Below are positions 1-5,744 of a stretch of 8,683 nucleotides of DNA, piece after piece. Below the pieces are notes generated by a model that worked only from the letters and a program-made list of their open reading frames with translations, did no database searches and was not told the DNA's origin. The position numbers were made by a program, and so were the translations under genes. The number at the start of each line of letters is the position of its first letter. Positions within the stretch are counted from its first letter, which is position 1. The DNA comes from a bacterium UBP10_UBA1149 (GTDB lineage Bacteria > Desulfobacterota > Binatia > UBA1149). The DNA is taken from the NCBI GenBank assembly GCA_002311335.1, contig DBZX01000009.1:5120-13802 (forward strand). Direction: 5' to 3'.

Positions 1-8
1 AAACAATG

Positions 9-82
9 CTGGGCGGGAAGGATTCGAACCTTCGCATGCCGGACCCAAAATCCGGTGCCTTAACCAGCTTGGCTACCGCCCA
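9..82 (-). tRNA. tRNA-Gln (anticodon TTG)
   Basis: Reading the minus strand, a full cloverleaf can be folded. The 7-bp acceptor stem is TGGGCGG (82-76) with CCGCCCA (16-10). The anticodon stem CCGGA/TCCGG encloses the 7-base loop TTTTGGG, giving anticodon TTG. The T arm carries GGTTCGAATCC. The discriminator base is G (position 9), as expected for glutamine tRNAs. The next bases are CAT, so the 3' CCA is not encoded and must be added by CCA-adding enzyme, unlike the tRNA-Arg at 1840. The 5' end lies directly against the stop codon of ispE, so the tRNA is probably released from an ispE-tRNA transcript by RNase P. Confidence 0.96.
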
Positions 83-943
83 CTAAGGACGTCCACCCGG
101 CGAACGTCTGAGGATCCTCGTAACAAACACCCTCGCAGGCCGGGCAAAAGCACGAGCGGCCCGCCGCGCTGCCCTGCCGTCCCTGAACAAGCCGACCACG
201 GCTGACCCTGAGCCCGACATAACAGCAGCCGAAGCGCCCCCCGCCATCAACAGGTCCACTGACCTGGAGACCTCCGGAAAGCTGTCGCAGACTCCCTCTT
301 GAAGGTCATTCACCAGCAGCCCCTCAAGCGCGGCACCGCGCTCAAGGGAACGCAGGAGCCTAGTTCCAGCCCCCCTTGAAGTCAAACTTTTCACGACGTT
401 GGCGAAGGCCCACGCGGTGTCTACTCCCAGCGGCGGGACCACCACCAGCAGGCTGCCCCGGTAAGGCAGGTCGATAAAGCTGAGCCGCTCTCCCACCCCC
501 CTGGCCATCGCAGGGCGGCTGGAGACAAAAAATGGAACGTCCGCTCCCAGTTGCAAGGCCAGCCGGGCTACAGTGGGCGCGGGCAACCTCCTGCCCAGCA
601 GGCCGGGCAACACCCGCAGCACTGCAGCGGCATCACTGCTTCCACCGCCCAGGCCAGCCTGGCTGGGAATTCGTTTTACCAGCCGGATACTCACCGCCGC
701 TGTCTCATCCAGGTGTTCGAGCACAGCTTGCGCAGCTTTTGCCGCGATGTTGCCGGCACCCCCCGGAACTCCCTTGTCACCGCTCACCGTACAGCCGACC
801 TCAGCGTTTACACTCGGGCGCACCTCAACGTGGACGTCGTCATATATGGCCACGGGCACCATGAGGGACTCGAGCTCGTGGTAGCCGTCACTGCGCTTGC
901 CCACCACCCGCAGGCTGAGGTTCACCTTTGCAGGCGCCCTCAC
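83..943 (-). CDS. ispE: 4-diphosphocytidyl-2-C-methyl-D-erythritol kinase (IspE)
   Basis: A cytoplasmic GHMP-superfamily kinase that phosphorylates the 2-hydroxyl of CDP-methylerythritol with ATP, in the MEP (non-mevalonate) route to isoprenoid precursors. With the start chosen here it has 286 residues, normal for the family. Visible motifs are the N-terminal APAKVNLSLRV with the invariant Lys6, DGYHEL (19-24), the ATP-binding glycine loop PSQAGLGGGSSDAAA (about 93-107), GADVPFF with the catalytic Asp135, and the C-terminal MSGSGSAVVGLF (about 242-253). The frame stays open to a TTG at 1012. I prefer GTG at 943 because it gives MRAPAKVNL, the usual family N-terminus, and leaves room for promoters before the divergent gene at 1018. 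A weak minus-strand promoter candidate is TTGTCA (1009-1004), 17 nt, CAAATT (986-981). The stop codon TAG (85-83) abuts tRNA-Gln. Function is near certain; the exact start is not. Confidence 0.95.
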   Translation of the reverse strand: MRAPAKVNLSLRVVGKRSDGYHELESLMVPVAIYDDVHVEVRPSVNAEVGCTVSGDKGVPGGAGNIAAKAAQAVLEHLDETAAVSIRLVKRIPSQAGLGGGSSDAAAVLRVLPGLLGRRLPAPTVARLALQLGADVPFFVSSRPAMARGVGERLSFIDLPYRGSLLVVVPPLGVDTAWAFANVVKSLTSRGAGTRLLRSLERGAALEGLLVNDLQEGVCDSFPEVSRSVDLLMAGGASAAVMSGSGSAVVGLFRDGRAARRAARAFARPARVFVTRILRRSPGGRP

Positions 944-1017
944 CGCCCTGCTTACTGTTGATACCCCCGACACAAGCCCCAATTTGACCGCCTCGGGCCG
1001 CTGTGACAACAAGCGCC

Positions 1018-1803
1018 ATGCCCGAACATACAGAACTCGCGCGGCAGCTGGCGCGAGAAGCCGGAAAAATCATCCGTGATTCGCTGCCCCTGAAAAAAGA
1101 AATCTCACACAAAGCGGCCGTGGACCTGGTTACCGACGTCGACCTCAAGGCCGAGAAGATCATCGTCGAGGGCATAGCCCGGGCCTTTCCCGACCACGCG
1201 ATAGTCGCGGAAGAAAACCACTTTGATCGCTCCGACCATGAGTGGTGCTGGTACGTAGACCCACTCGACGGCACCATCAACTACGTCCACGGCATCCCTC
1301 ACTGCTCGGTATCAATCGCGCTCCTGCACCGGGGCGCACCCGCCGCGTCGGCCGTATACGATCCTTTCAGAGACGAGATGTACCATGCCCGGGCTGGTGC
1401 GGGTGCCTTTCTCAACGACAGCCCTGTAGCGGTGTCTACCACCGCAGCGCTGGAAGACGCGCTGCTGGTTACCGGGTTCCCCTACGACCGTCGGGAGAAC
1501 CTGGGCCTGTACCTGCCCTACTTTGAGCATTTCCTGGTCAACGCCAGGGACGTCAGGCGCTTCGGATCTGCCGCACTGGACCTCTGTTACCTGGCCTGCG
1601 GCCGCTTCGACGGTTTCTGGGAGTGGAAATTACAGCCCTGGGACACGGCAGCCGGATGGCTTATTGTTACCGAAGCGGGAGGCAGCGTAAGCGACTTCAA
1701 CGGCGACGCGTATGACCCGTGGAGCCCGCGCGTACTGGCCAGTAACGGACTGATCAAGCAGGAGTTCATCGACCATATGGGCAGAATCGCTGCTGGCAGT
1801 TAG
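1018..1803 (+). CDS. suhB: Inositol-monophosphatase family protein (SuhB/IMPase type)
   Basis: A Mg2+-dependent, Li+-sensitive-type phosphatase family. Members hydrolyse inositol monophosphates or related sugar phosphates in the cytoplasm, and E. coli SuhB also takes part in rRNA transcription antitermination. The protein has 261 residues, typical length. Metal-binding motifs are intact: AEE with Glu65/Glu66, DPLDGT (81-86, followed by INY), and the C-terminal WDTAAG (208-213) followed by EAGG. I used ATG at 1018. An in-frame GTG at 1003 would add five residues, and neither has a strong Shine-Dalgarno sequence. The gene diverges from ispE. tRNA-Arg starts 36 nt after the stop with no clear promoter between, so read-through is likely. 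The substrate cannot be told from sequence: histidinol phosphatase-like or fructose-1,6-bisphosphatase-like members share these motifs, so the symbol reflects family rather than proven role. Confidence 0.88.
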   Translation: MPEHTELARQLAREAGKIIRDSLPLKKEISHKAAVDLVTDVDLKAEKIIVEGIARAFPDHAIVAEENHFDRSDHEWCWYVDPLDGTINYVHGIPHCSVSIALLHRGAPAASAVYDPFRDEMYHARAGAGAFLNDSPVAVSTTAALEDALLVTGFPYDRRENLGLYLPYFEHFLVNARDVRRFGSAALDLCYLACGRFDGFWEWKLQPWDTAAGWLIVTEAGGSVSDFNGDAYDPWSPRVLASNGLIKQEFIDHMGRIAAGS

Positions 1804-1839
1804 GCGGATAACGTTGTAAGCAGGCCCCTGGCGACCAAC

Positions 1840-1915
1840 GCCCTCGTAGCTCAGGTGGATAGAGCACCGGCCTCCGAAGCCGGTTGCACAGGTTCGAGTC
1901 CTGTCGAGGGCACCA
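1840..1915 (+). tRNA. tRNA-Arg (anticodon CCG)
   Basis: The acceptor stem GCCCTCG (1840-1846) pairs with CGAGGGC (1905-1911), followed by discriminator A and an encoded CCA (1913-1915). The D arm reads AGCTCAGGTGGATAGAGC. The anticodon stem CCGGC/GCCGG holds the loop CTCCGAA, giving anticodon CCG, which reads the CGG arginine codon. The T arm has CAGGTTCGAGTCCTG. It sits 36 nt after the inositol-phosphatase gene and upstream of rpsU. The gap holds no convincing promoter, so the tRNA may be processed from a longer transcript. Confidence 0.97.
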
Positions 1916-1966
1916 CTCACCAGGTCCCTGGTACTGCGGCCCGGGGCTGCGGCTGGCGGTCGGAAG

Positions 1967-1996
1967 TTGACAAGATCCCCCTTTCCGGACTACTCT
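1967..1996 (+). promoter_or_regulatory. Candidate sigma-70 promoter for rpsU
   Basis: A perfect -35 box TTGACA (1967-1972) is followed after 18 nt by TACTCT (1991-1996), a moderate -10 match (T, A and the final T agree). Transcription from here would give a leader of roughly 30 nt before the rpsU ATG at 2033. It lies between tRNA-Arg and rpsU, where an independent promoter for a highly expressed ribosomal protein makes sense. The -10 is not ideal, so this is a pattern match only. Confidence 0.45.
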
Positions 1997-2032
1997 CAGC
2001 TGTTCTGGCGCCGGGAGGGCAGCGCTTATATT

Positions 2033-2230
2033 ATGGAAGTTCAAGTTGAAGGTTCGCTGGAGCGAGCAATAAAAATCCTTAAGAAGAAGATGGCATCCGA
2101 AGGCGTCTTCAAGGAAATGAAGCTGCGGTCTTTCTACGAAAAGCCCAGCGTCAAGCGAAAAAGAAAACGCGAAGAAGCGGAGCGCAAGCGACGCAAGGCC
2201 ATGCGGCGCGCTCAACGCAGCCGGCACTGA
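2033..2230 (+). CDS. rpsU: 30S ribosomal protein S21
   Basis: A small-subunit ribosomal protein bound near the 3' end of 16S rRNA that helps initiation on mRNAs. The protein has 65 residues, within the usual 57-75. It begins MEVQVEGSLERAIKIL and contains the family pattern KKKMASEGVFKEMKLRSFYEKPSVKRKRK, given here in two parts: KKKMASEGVF (about 19-28), then KEMKLRSFYEKPSVKRK. The C-terminal half is a highly basic Lys/Arg helix that contacts RNA. ATG at 2033 is chosen because family homology begins exactly there, although the frame opens earlier. The purine-rich GGGAGGG (2013-2019) would be the ribosome-binding site, with 13 nt between it and the ATG, longer than normal. In many genomes rpsU heads an operon with dnaG and rpoD. 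Here it is followed instead by a hairpin and a zinc-ribbon gene. Confidence 0.95.
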   Translation: MEVQVEGSLERAIKILKKKMASEGVFKEMKLRSFYEKPSVKRKRKREEAERKRRKAMRRAQRSRH

Positions 2231-2294
2231 TCGTAGCCGTTCCCCACAGCACAGCTCCTGCCCCCCCTCATGCCTCACCTTCCTGGCCGGGCCT

Positions 2295-2320
2295 GCTGCC
2301 GCGCTGTTTGACGCGGCGGC
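2295..2320 (+). terminator. GC-rich hairpin after rpsU, possible terminator
   Basis: A 9-bp stem, GCTGCCGCG (2295-2303) with CGCGGCGGC (2312-2320), has one T-G wobble and an 8-nt loop. It lies about 65 nt after the rpsU stop. There is no run of T after it, so it is not a canonical intrinsic terminator. It may slow polymerase, stabilise the rpsU 3' end or act with Rho. The rest of the 222-nt gap (2231-2452) shows no gene and no convincing promoter. A short direct repeat GTACGCG (2334-2340 and 2359-2365) is present. Confidence 0.35.
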
Positions 2321-2452
2321 GAACATGCGTTAAGTACGCGCAATATCGACTGAAAATGGTACGCGAGAAAAGGCCGGGCATTGCTGTTCGGCGAAACCCT
2401 AGCTGCTGGTTGCCTGTTTGGAGCTGACAGCGATGGCGCAGAGGATGTGGTG

Positions 2453-2635
2453 ATGGAACTGCCCAGTTGTAAGAAGTGTGAGAACGGACTCCTGGTTCCG
2501 CTCTCCGACTACGGAACAGAGGGCGCGTCTGTCATGTACAAGGCGTGGGTCTGCATCAACCCCGACTGCGGTTTCTCGATCCGGGTTGATAAGGGACAGG
2601 TTACCTTCGGTCGCAAGATCGAGAGTCCCAGATAG
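2453..2635 (+). CDS. Small zinc-ribbon protein of unknown function
   Basis: A 60-residue protein starting MELPSCKKC. It has two cysteine pairs: Cys6/Cys9 (CKKC) and Cys34/Cys39 (CINPDC), with 24 residues between, the layout of a zinc ribbon. There is no signal peptide and no membrane segment, so it is probably a cytoplasmic nucleic-acid- or protein-binding module. An upstream in-frame start at 2381 would add 24 residues that look non-conserved. ATG 2453 is preferred because AGAGG (2440-2444) lies 8 nt before it, and because the first cysteine pair then sits close to the N-terminus as in similar small zinc ribbons. The stop is followed at once by a terminator-like hairpin. I do not recognise a named family. 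The cysteine pattern and clean codon usage support a real gene, but the function cannot be given. Confidence 0.75.
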   Translation: MELPSCKKCENGLLVPLSDYGTEGASVMYKAWVCINPDCGFSIRVDKGQVTFGRKIESPR

Positions 2636-2636
2636 C

Positions 2637-2665
2637 CCCGGGAGCGCCGCCAGGCGTTTACCGGG
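2637..2665 (+). terminator. Terminator-like hairpin after the zinc-ribbon gene
   Basis: An interrupted stem begins one base after the stop codon: CCCGG (2637-2641), AGCGCC (2643-2648), loop GCCA, GGCGTT (2653-2658), CCGGG (2661-2665). The bulges are one G on the left and TA plus one T on the right. An alternative outer pairing, GAGAGTCCC (2621-2629) with GGGATTCTC (2663-2671), could compete with it. The following bases ATTCTCAGTT hold only scattered T, so termination would be imperfect or Rho-assisted. Position and strength argue for transcript-end function before cysC. Confidence 0.45.
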
Positions 2666-2756
2666 ATTCTCAGTTAAAACATGACCGCCTCGCCCCAGGC
2701 AGTCTTACAGAGTGAGCGATGCCGAGAGATCGGAACGCCGGAGATAAACAACAAGC

Positions 2757-3368
2757 ATGACGCAGCCTAAGTCCGAGAACATTGTCTGGCACGAAACCAC
2801 TGTCTCAAAAACCGAGCGAGAAAATATCTCCGGCCATCGCGGTTGTACCGTCTGGCTCACCGGCCTGTCGGGCTCCGGCAAGTCGACCCTTGCGAACCTC
2901 CTCGAAAAGGCGCTCTGGGAGCGTGGAGCGCGCGCCTACGTGCTCGACGGCGACAACGTCCGCCACGGCTTGAACAAGGACCTGGGCTTTTCGCCCGAAG
3001 ATCGTGAAGAAAACATCCGCCGTATAGGCGAAGTCGCCGCTCTCTTCACCGAGGCCGGCATCATCAATGTCACCGCCTTCATTTCGCCCTACAAGGGAGA
3101 CCGGGACAAGGTTCGCGAGATCATGGCCGACGGTGATTTTGTAGAAGTGTACGTTAAATGCGACCTCGACGAATGCGAGAAGCGCGATCCCAAGGGCCTG
3201 TACAAGAAGGCCCGCGCCGGTGAGATACCGGAATTCACTGGAATTTCAGCGCCTTACGAAGAGCCAGACAAGGCCGAGTTGATCATCGACACGACCTCGC
3301 AGAGCGAGGAAGACAGCCTCCAGGCCCTGCTCTCCTACCTCGAAGAAAAAGGTTACCTGGCTGCCTGA
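2757..3368 (+). CDS. cysC: Adenylylsulfate kinase (APS kinase)
   Basis: Phosphorylates adenosine 5'-phosphosulfate (APS) at the 3'-OH with ATP to make PAPS, the sulfate donor for sulfation and for PAPS-dependent assimilation, in the cytoplasm. The protein has 203 residues, normal for the stand-alone enzyme. Features are the N-terminal NIVWHETTVSKTERENISGH typical of CysC, the Walker A loop GLSGSGKS (36-43), the APS-binding LDGDNVRHGLNKDLGF (63-78), AFISPY (107-112) with Ser110 at the position of the transient phosphoserine of the family, and KGLYKKARAGEIPEFTGI (146-163) in the lid region. ATG 2757 follows GGAG (2740-2743) at a long spacing of 13 nt. No ATP-sulfurylase (cysD/N or sat) gene adjoins it, so it is a single-gene unit here. 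It converges with the dehydrogenase gene, with only 15 nt between the two stop codons, and a weak CCTGA/TCAGG hairpin (3364-3388) spans that junction. Confidence 0.95.
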   Translation: MTQPKSENIVWHETTVSKTERENISGHRGCTVWLTGLSGSGKSTLANLLEKALWERGARAYVLDGDNVRHGLNKDLGFSPEDREENIRRIGEVAALFTEAGIINVTAFISPYKGDRDKVREIMADGDFVEVYVKCDLDECEKRDPKGLYKKARAGEIPEFTGISAPYEEPDKAELIIDTTSQSEEDSLQALLSYLEEKGYLAA

Positions 3369-3383
3369 CCGGCCGAGCGCTCA

Positions 3384-4160
3384 TCAGGACTCCGGAGTCA
3401 CGTAGGCGGCGGTTATTCCGCCGTCTACCGTGAACTCGGTACCCGTCACATAGCTCGAATCGTCCGAAGCCAGGAAAACGACCGCCCGGGCGATTTCGCC
3501 CGCTTCGGCCAGGCGACCCACCGGGATGTGAACCAGGCGACGCTGCCTCGCTTCGGGGTCGCGCAACAACTCCGCCAGCAGGGGCGTGTTGACCGGCCCC
3601 GGGCACAGGGCGTTGGCCCTGATGCCCTTGCGTGCGTACTCGACTGCAATTTCACGCGTCAAGGAGAGCACCCCGCCCTTGCTCGCCGTGTAGGCGCTCT
3701 GCGAAGTAGCTGCGCCCATCAGCGCAACAAACGACGCGGTGTTAATGATCGATCCGCCGCCGCATCTCAGCATGGCCGCTACCGCGTACCTGCAACCCAG
3801 GAAAACTCCCTTGAGGTTGACGTCCATCACGTGGGCCCAGGTCTCTTCGCTGGTTTCAAGCACCGAGCCGTCGTCGCCGGGGAAGATCCCGGCGTTGTTG
3901 AAAACAACGTCCACCCTGCCCCAGGTCTGCTCGCAGAGGTCTATGGTGTTTTTGACCTGTGCGGCGACGGTCACGTCCATCTGGCTCGCAATCGCAGTGC
4001 CACCCTTCTCGACGGCAAGCGCAACGACTTCTTCGAGGCCATCGGGCCGCAGATCGGCAGCCACCACCCTTGCGCCGCGGGCGCAGAACTCCAACACGGT
4101 TTCGCGGCCGATGCCGCCCGCCGCACCGGTTACGACACAAGTCTTGCCTTCCAGTTGCAT
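3384..4160 (-). CDS. SDR-family NAD(P)-dependent oxidoreductase
   Basis: A classical short-chain dehydrogenase/reductase of 258 residues, probably cytoplasmic. The Rossmann glycine motif TGAAGGIG is at 11-18. Asp36 at the end of beta-strand 2 (VVAADLRPD) suggests NAD(H) preference. NNAG lies at 88-91. The catalytic tetrad is complete: Asn115 (in VMDVNLKG), Ser143, Tyr157 and Lys161 (YTASK). The PGPVNTP loop and the C-terminal VTGTEFTVDGG are family signatures. Start ATG 4160 has AAGG about 11 nt upstream. It lies 17 nt after the glutamine-synthetase-like gene on the same strand, so the two are almost certainly co-transcribed, with this gene second. The substrate is unknown. The context suggests oxidation of an alcohol or reduction of a carbonyl on a compound handled by the ligase. 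Generic 3-oxoacyl-ACP reductase annotation is possible but less likely, since no fatty-acid genes are near. Confidence 0.9.
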   Translation of the reverse strand: MQLEGKTCVVTGAAGGIGRETVLEFCARGARVVAADLRPDGLEEVVALAVEKGGTAIASQMDVTVAAQVKNTIDLCEQTWGRVDVVFNNAGIFPGDDGSVLETSEETWAHVMDVNLKGVFLGCRYAVAAMLRCGGGSIINTASFVALMGAATSQSAYTASKGGVLSLTREIAVEYARKGIRANALCPGPVNTPLLAELLRDPEARQRRLVHIPVGRLAEAGEIARAVVFLASDDSSYVTGTEFTVDGGITAAYVTPES

Positions 4161-4177
4161 ACTCTGTTTGCCTTTTG

Positions 4178-5587
4178 TCAGCCGCGCTCAAGGAAGCGGC
4201 GACGCTCCCAGTTAGAGACCACCGGCCGCGACTTCTCTAGTTCGACCTCGGCAAAACGAATGTAGTGATCCCTGACCTCCGCACCGAAAGAGGACAGGAT
4301 AAAACTACTGTCGGCAAACTCTTTCATGGAATCCTCCAGGCAGAGCGGCAGGGTCGCGTGATCGGCCGACTGGTACAGGTCCCCACTGAGGGCGGCGGGC
4401 GGCTCGATACGGTTCCTGATGCCATCCAGTCCCGCTGCAAGGGTGACGGCCATCACGAGATAGGGATTGGCGTCGCCGCCCGGGATCCGGCACTCGACTC
4501 GCAGTGCGTCGCCACTGCCCACCAGGCGATAACCAGCGGTCCGGTTATCCCAGGACCAGCCGATACCGGTCGGCGCAAACGTTCCCGCTATGAATCGACG
4601 GTAAGAGTTGGTGTTAGGGGCGTACCACAACGCGCATTCGCGGGCGTGTGCCACGAGTCCGCCGATGTACCAGCGAAACAGGTCGGAGCAACGGGCCGGT
4701 GTTCCCGGCAACTCGTTATCACCACTGAAGAGCGCCTCACCACCGTCGACTGACCAGAGGCTCGAATGCAGGTGCATGCTGTTGCCAGCGAGGTTTTCGT
4801 GAAGCTTGGCCATGAAAGTAACCGAGACACCCTGGGAGGCGGCGATTTCCTTGGCCGCTTGCTTGAATATCGAGTGCCTGTCTGCCATTTCGAGCATATC
4901 GGTGTAGCGAAGGTTGATCTCGTGCTGTCCCGGGCCCCACTCCCCCTTGCTCGATTCGACCGGTACACCCGACGCGTCCATCGCACGTCGTATCGCCCCG
5001 ATGACCGGCTCCTGGCGGGTAGCGTGCATGGTGTGATAGTCCTCCACGTACCAGCCGGAAGTACGCGGTTCACCGAAGTCCCGCGCCTCAGCCTCGTCAT
5101 AGCTTTCACTCAAGAGAAAAAACTCCAGTTCGGAACCCGCACGGGGGTCATAGCCGAGTTCGCGGGCAAGCCCTACCTGCCTTGAGAGTATGCGGCGCGG
5201 CGAGATCTCCACGGGCTGGTGGTCCGCGGGACTCGCGAGGTCACACAACACCAGGGCCGTGCGATCCTGCCACGCGGCCAGCCTCAGGGTCGAAAGGTCC
5301 ACAGTGGCGTGAACGTCACCGTAGCCTTTCTGCCAGGACGACCACTCGTAGCCCGGGACGGGATCCATCTCCATGTCACAGGCAAACAGGTAGTCGCAGG
5401 CATGAAGGCCTCCCTGGAGAACATCGGAGAGGAAAAAATGCCCGGTGTTGCGCTTGCCAACCAGCCTTCCGTACATGTCCGGAAAGACCGTGAGCACCGT
5501 GTCTACGCTACCGTCCTCTATGAGTCCGGTAAGCGTCTCTATGCTCAAACCACCGCCAACTGGCCGCCCTTTTTCAGTTTCGCCCAC
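4178..5587 (-). CDS. Glutamine synthetase family protein (gamma-glutamyl-amide ligase, PuuA/GlnA4-like)
   Basis: An ATP-dependent ligase of the glutamine synthetase superfamily, 469 residues, cytoplasmic. The beta-grasp N-domain is followed by the catalytic barrel. Metal- and substrate-site motifs are GSELEFFL (151-158, Glu153/Glu155), GEWGPGQHEINL (215-226, Glu216/Glu223), NSMHLHSSLW (269-278), NSYRRF (327-332), NRTAGYRL (348-355) and VECRIPGGDANPYL (364-377, Glu365/Arg367). The ESSKGEWGPGQ and GGDANPYL forms resemble gamma-glutamylpolyamine or gamma-glutamylethanolamide synthetases more than assimilatory GlnA. The usual NLYDLP adenylylation motif is absent. The start is uncertain: GTG 5587 gives the full length, while TTG 5548 (14th codon, just before SIETL) is also possible, and neither has a strong ribosome-binding site. 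It precedes the SDR gene in a two-gene operon and diverges from the cupredoxin gene. The amine substrate is not determinable; primary nitrogen assimilation seems unlikely. Confidence 0.88.
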   Translation of the reverse strand: MGETEKGRPVGGGLSIETLTGLIEDGSVDTVLTVFPDMYGRLVGKRNTGHFFLSDVLQGGLHACDYLFACDMEMDPVPGYEWSSWQKGYGDVHATVDLSTLRLAAWQDRTALVLCDLASPADHQPVEISPRRILSRQVGLARELGYDPRAGSELEFFLLSESYDEAEARDFGEPRTSGWYVEDYHTMHATRQEPVIGAIRRAMDASGVPVESSKGEWGPGQHEINLRYTDMLEMADRHSIFKQAAKEIAASQGVSVTFMAKLHENLAGNSMHLHSSLWSVDGGEALFSGDNELPGTPARCSDLFRWYIGGLVAHARECALWYAPNTNSYRRFIAGTFAPTGIGWSWDNRTAGYRLVGSGDALRVECRIPGGDANPYLVMAVTLAAGLDGIRNRIEPPAALSGDLYQSADHATLPLCLEDSMKEFADSSFILSSFGAEVRDHYIRFAEVELEKSRPVVSNWERRRFLERG

Positions 5588-5618
5588 AAGGCTTATTCGC
5601 CCGTCAGCGCGGCGATTG

Positions 5619-5637
5619 CAAGCCCTCGAGCGGCTTG
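5619..5637. promoter_or_regulatory. Inverted repeat in the divergent promoter region (possible operator)
   Basis: CAAGCC (5619-5624) and GGCTTG (5632-5637) are exact inverted copies around the palindrome CTCGAG plus one base (5625-5631). The site overlaps the end of the rightward -35 and lies immediately downstream of the leftward -10, a good place for a dimeric repressor to block both. A second dyad, GCGGC (5630-5634) and GCCGC (5646-5650), flanks the shared -10. Regulator identity is unknown and no regulator gene is in the window. Confidence 0.35.
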
Positions 5638-5643
5638 ATTATA
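5638..5643 (-). promoter_or_regulatory. Candidate -10 box for the glutamine-synthetase/SDR operon
   Basis: On the minus strand the bases read TATAAT, a perfect -10 consensus. It lies 50 nt before the GTG start at 5587, giving a leader of about 45 nt. No good -35 is found at 16-18 nt spacing (ACCCTG at 17), which suggests activator dependence or a chance match. It shares bases with the rightward TATACT at 5640-5645. Confidence 0.4.
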
Positions 5644-5731
5644 CTGCCGCAACTGCTAATCAGGGTGCCGCGACAAGCCATCCGCGCCTGCAATGTCCGG
5701 CGAGGTACGCAAACCGCAATCCACAGTATCC

Positions 5732-5736
5732 AGGAG
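5732..5736 (+). promoter_or_regulatory. Ribosome-binding site fixing the cupredoxin gene start
   Basis: AGGAG lies 8 nt before ATG 5745, with a second GAGG at 5736-5739. It is the strongest Shine-Dalgarno sequence in the window. It selects ATG 5745 (or the adjacent ATG 5748) over in-frame starts far upstream that would destroy the signal peptide. Confidence 0.75.
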
Positions 5737-5744
5737 AGGAAAAG

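Larger units (their letters stand above)
5616..5645 (+). promoter_or_regulatory. Candidate sigma-70 promoter for the cupredoxin gene
   Basis: TTGCAA (5616-5621), an 18-nt spacer and TATACT (5640-5645) form a plausible promoter reading right. It would leave a leader of about 90 nt before ATG 5745. The -10 overlaps the leftward -10 listed separately, and the inverted repeat at 5619-5637 fills the spacer. The remainder of the 5588-5744 gap has no gene and no recognised riboswitch. Confidence 0.5.

Noticed and set aside
944..1012. The N-terminal extension of ispE to TTG 1012
   Set aside because: The extra 23 residues do not fit the family N-terminus and would nearly reach the divergent gene start, leaving no promoter space.
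1630..1920. A 96-codon minus-strand open frame with DRTRTCATGFGG text
   Set aside because: Another antisense translation of tRNA-Arg, extending into the inositol-phosphatase gene. No independent evidence.
1766..2326. A 186-codon minus-strand open frame crossing tRNA-Arg and rpsU
   Set aside because: It overlaps a clear tRNA and rpsU on the other strand. Its RQDSNLCNRLRRP-type text is the well-known spurious translation of a tRNA.
2722..2733. A short CCGA/TCGG palindrome before cysC as a possible operator
   Set aside because: Only 4-bp arms, expected by chance in GC-rich DNA, and no promoter boxes at suitable spacing.
3528..4265. A 245-codon plus-strand open frame opposite the SDR gene
   Set aside because: Long antisense frames are common in GC-rich DNA. 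The minus-strand frame has full SDR motifs while this one shows no domain.
4265..4753. A 162-codon plus-strand frame opposite the glutamine-synthetase-like gene
   Set aside because: Antisense shadow. No recognisable motif and no ribosome-binding site; the other strand carries all ligase signatures.
5445..5744. An upstream extension of the cupredoxin reading frame by 100 codons
   Set aside because: It would bury the signal peptide and overlap the ligase gene and the promoters. The strong AGGAG before ATG 5745 fixes the start.
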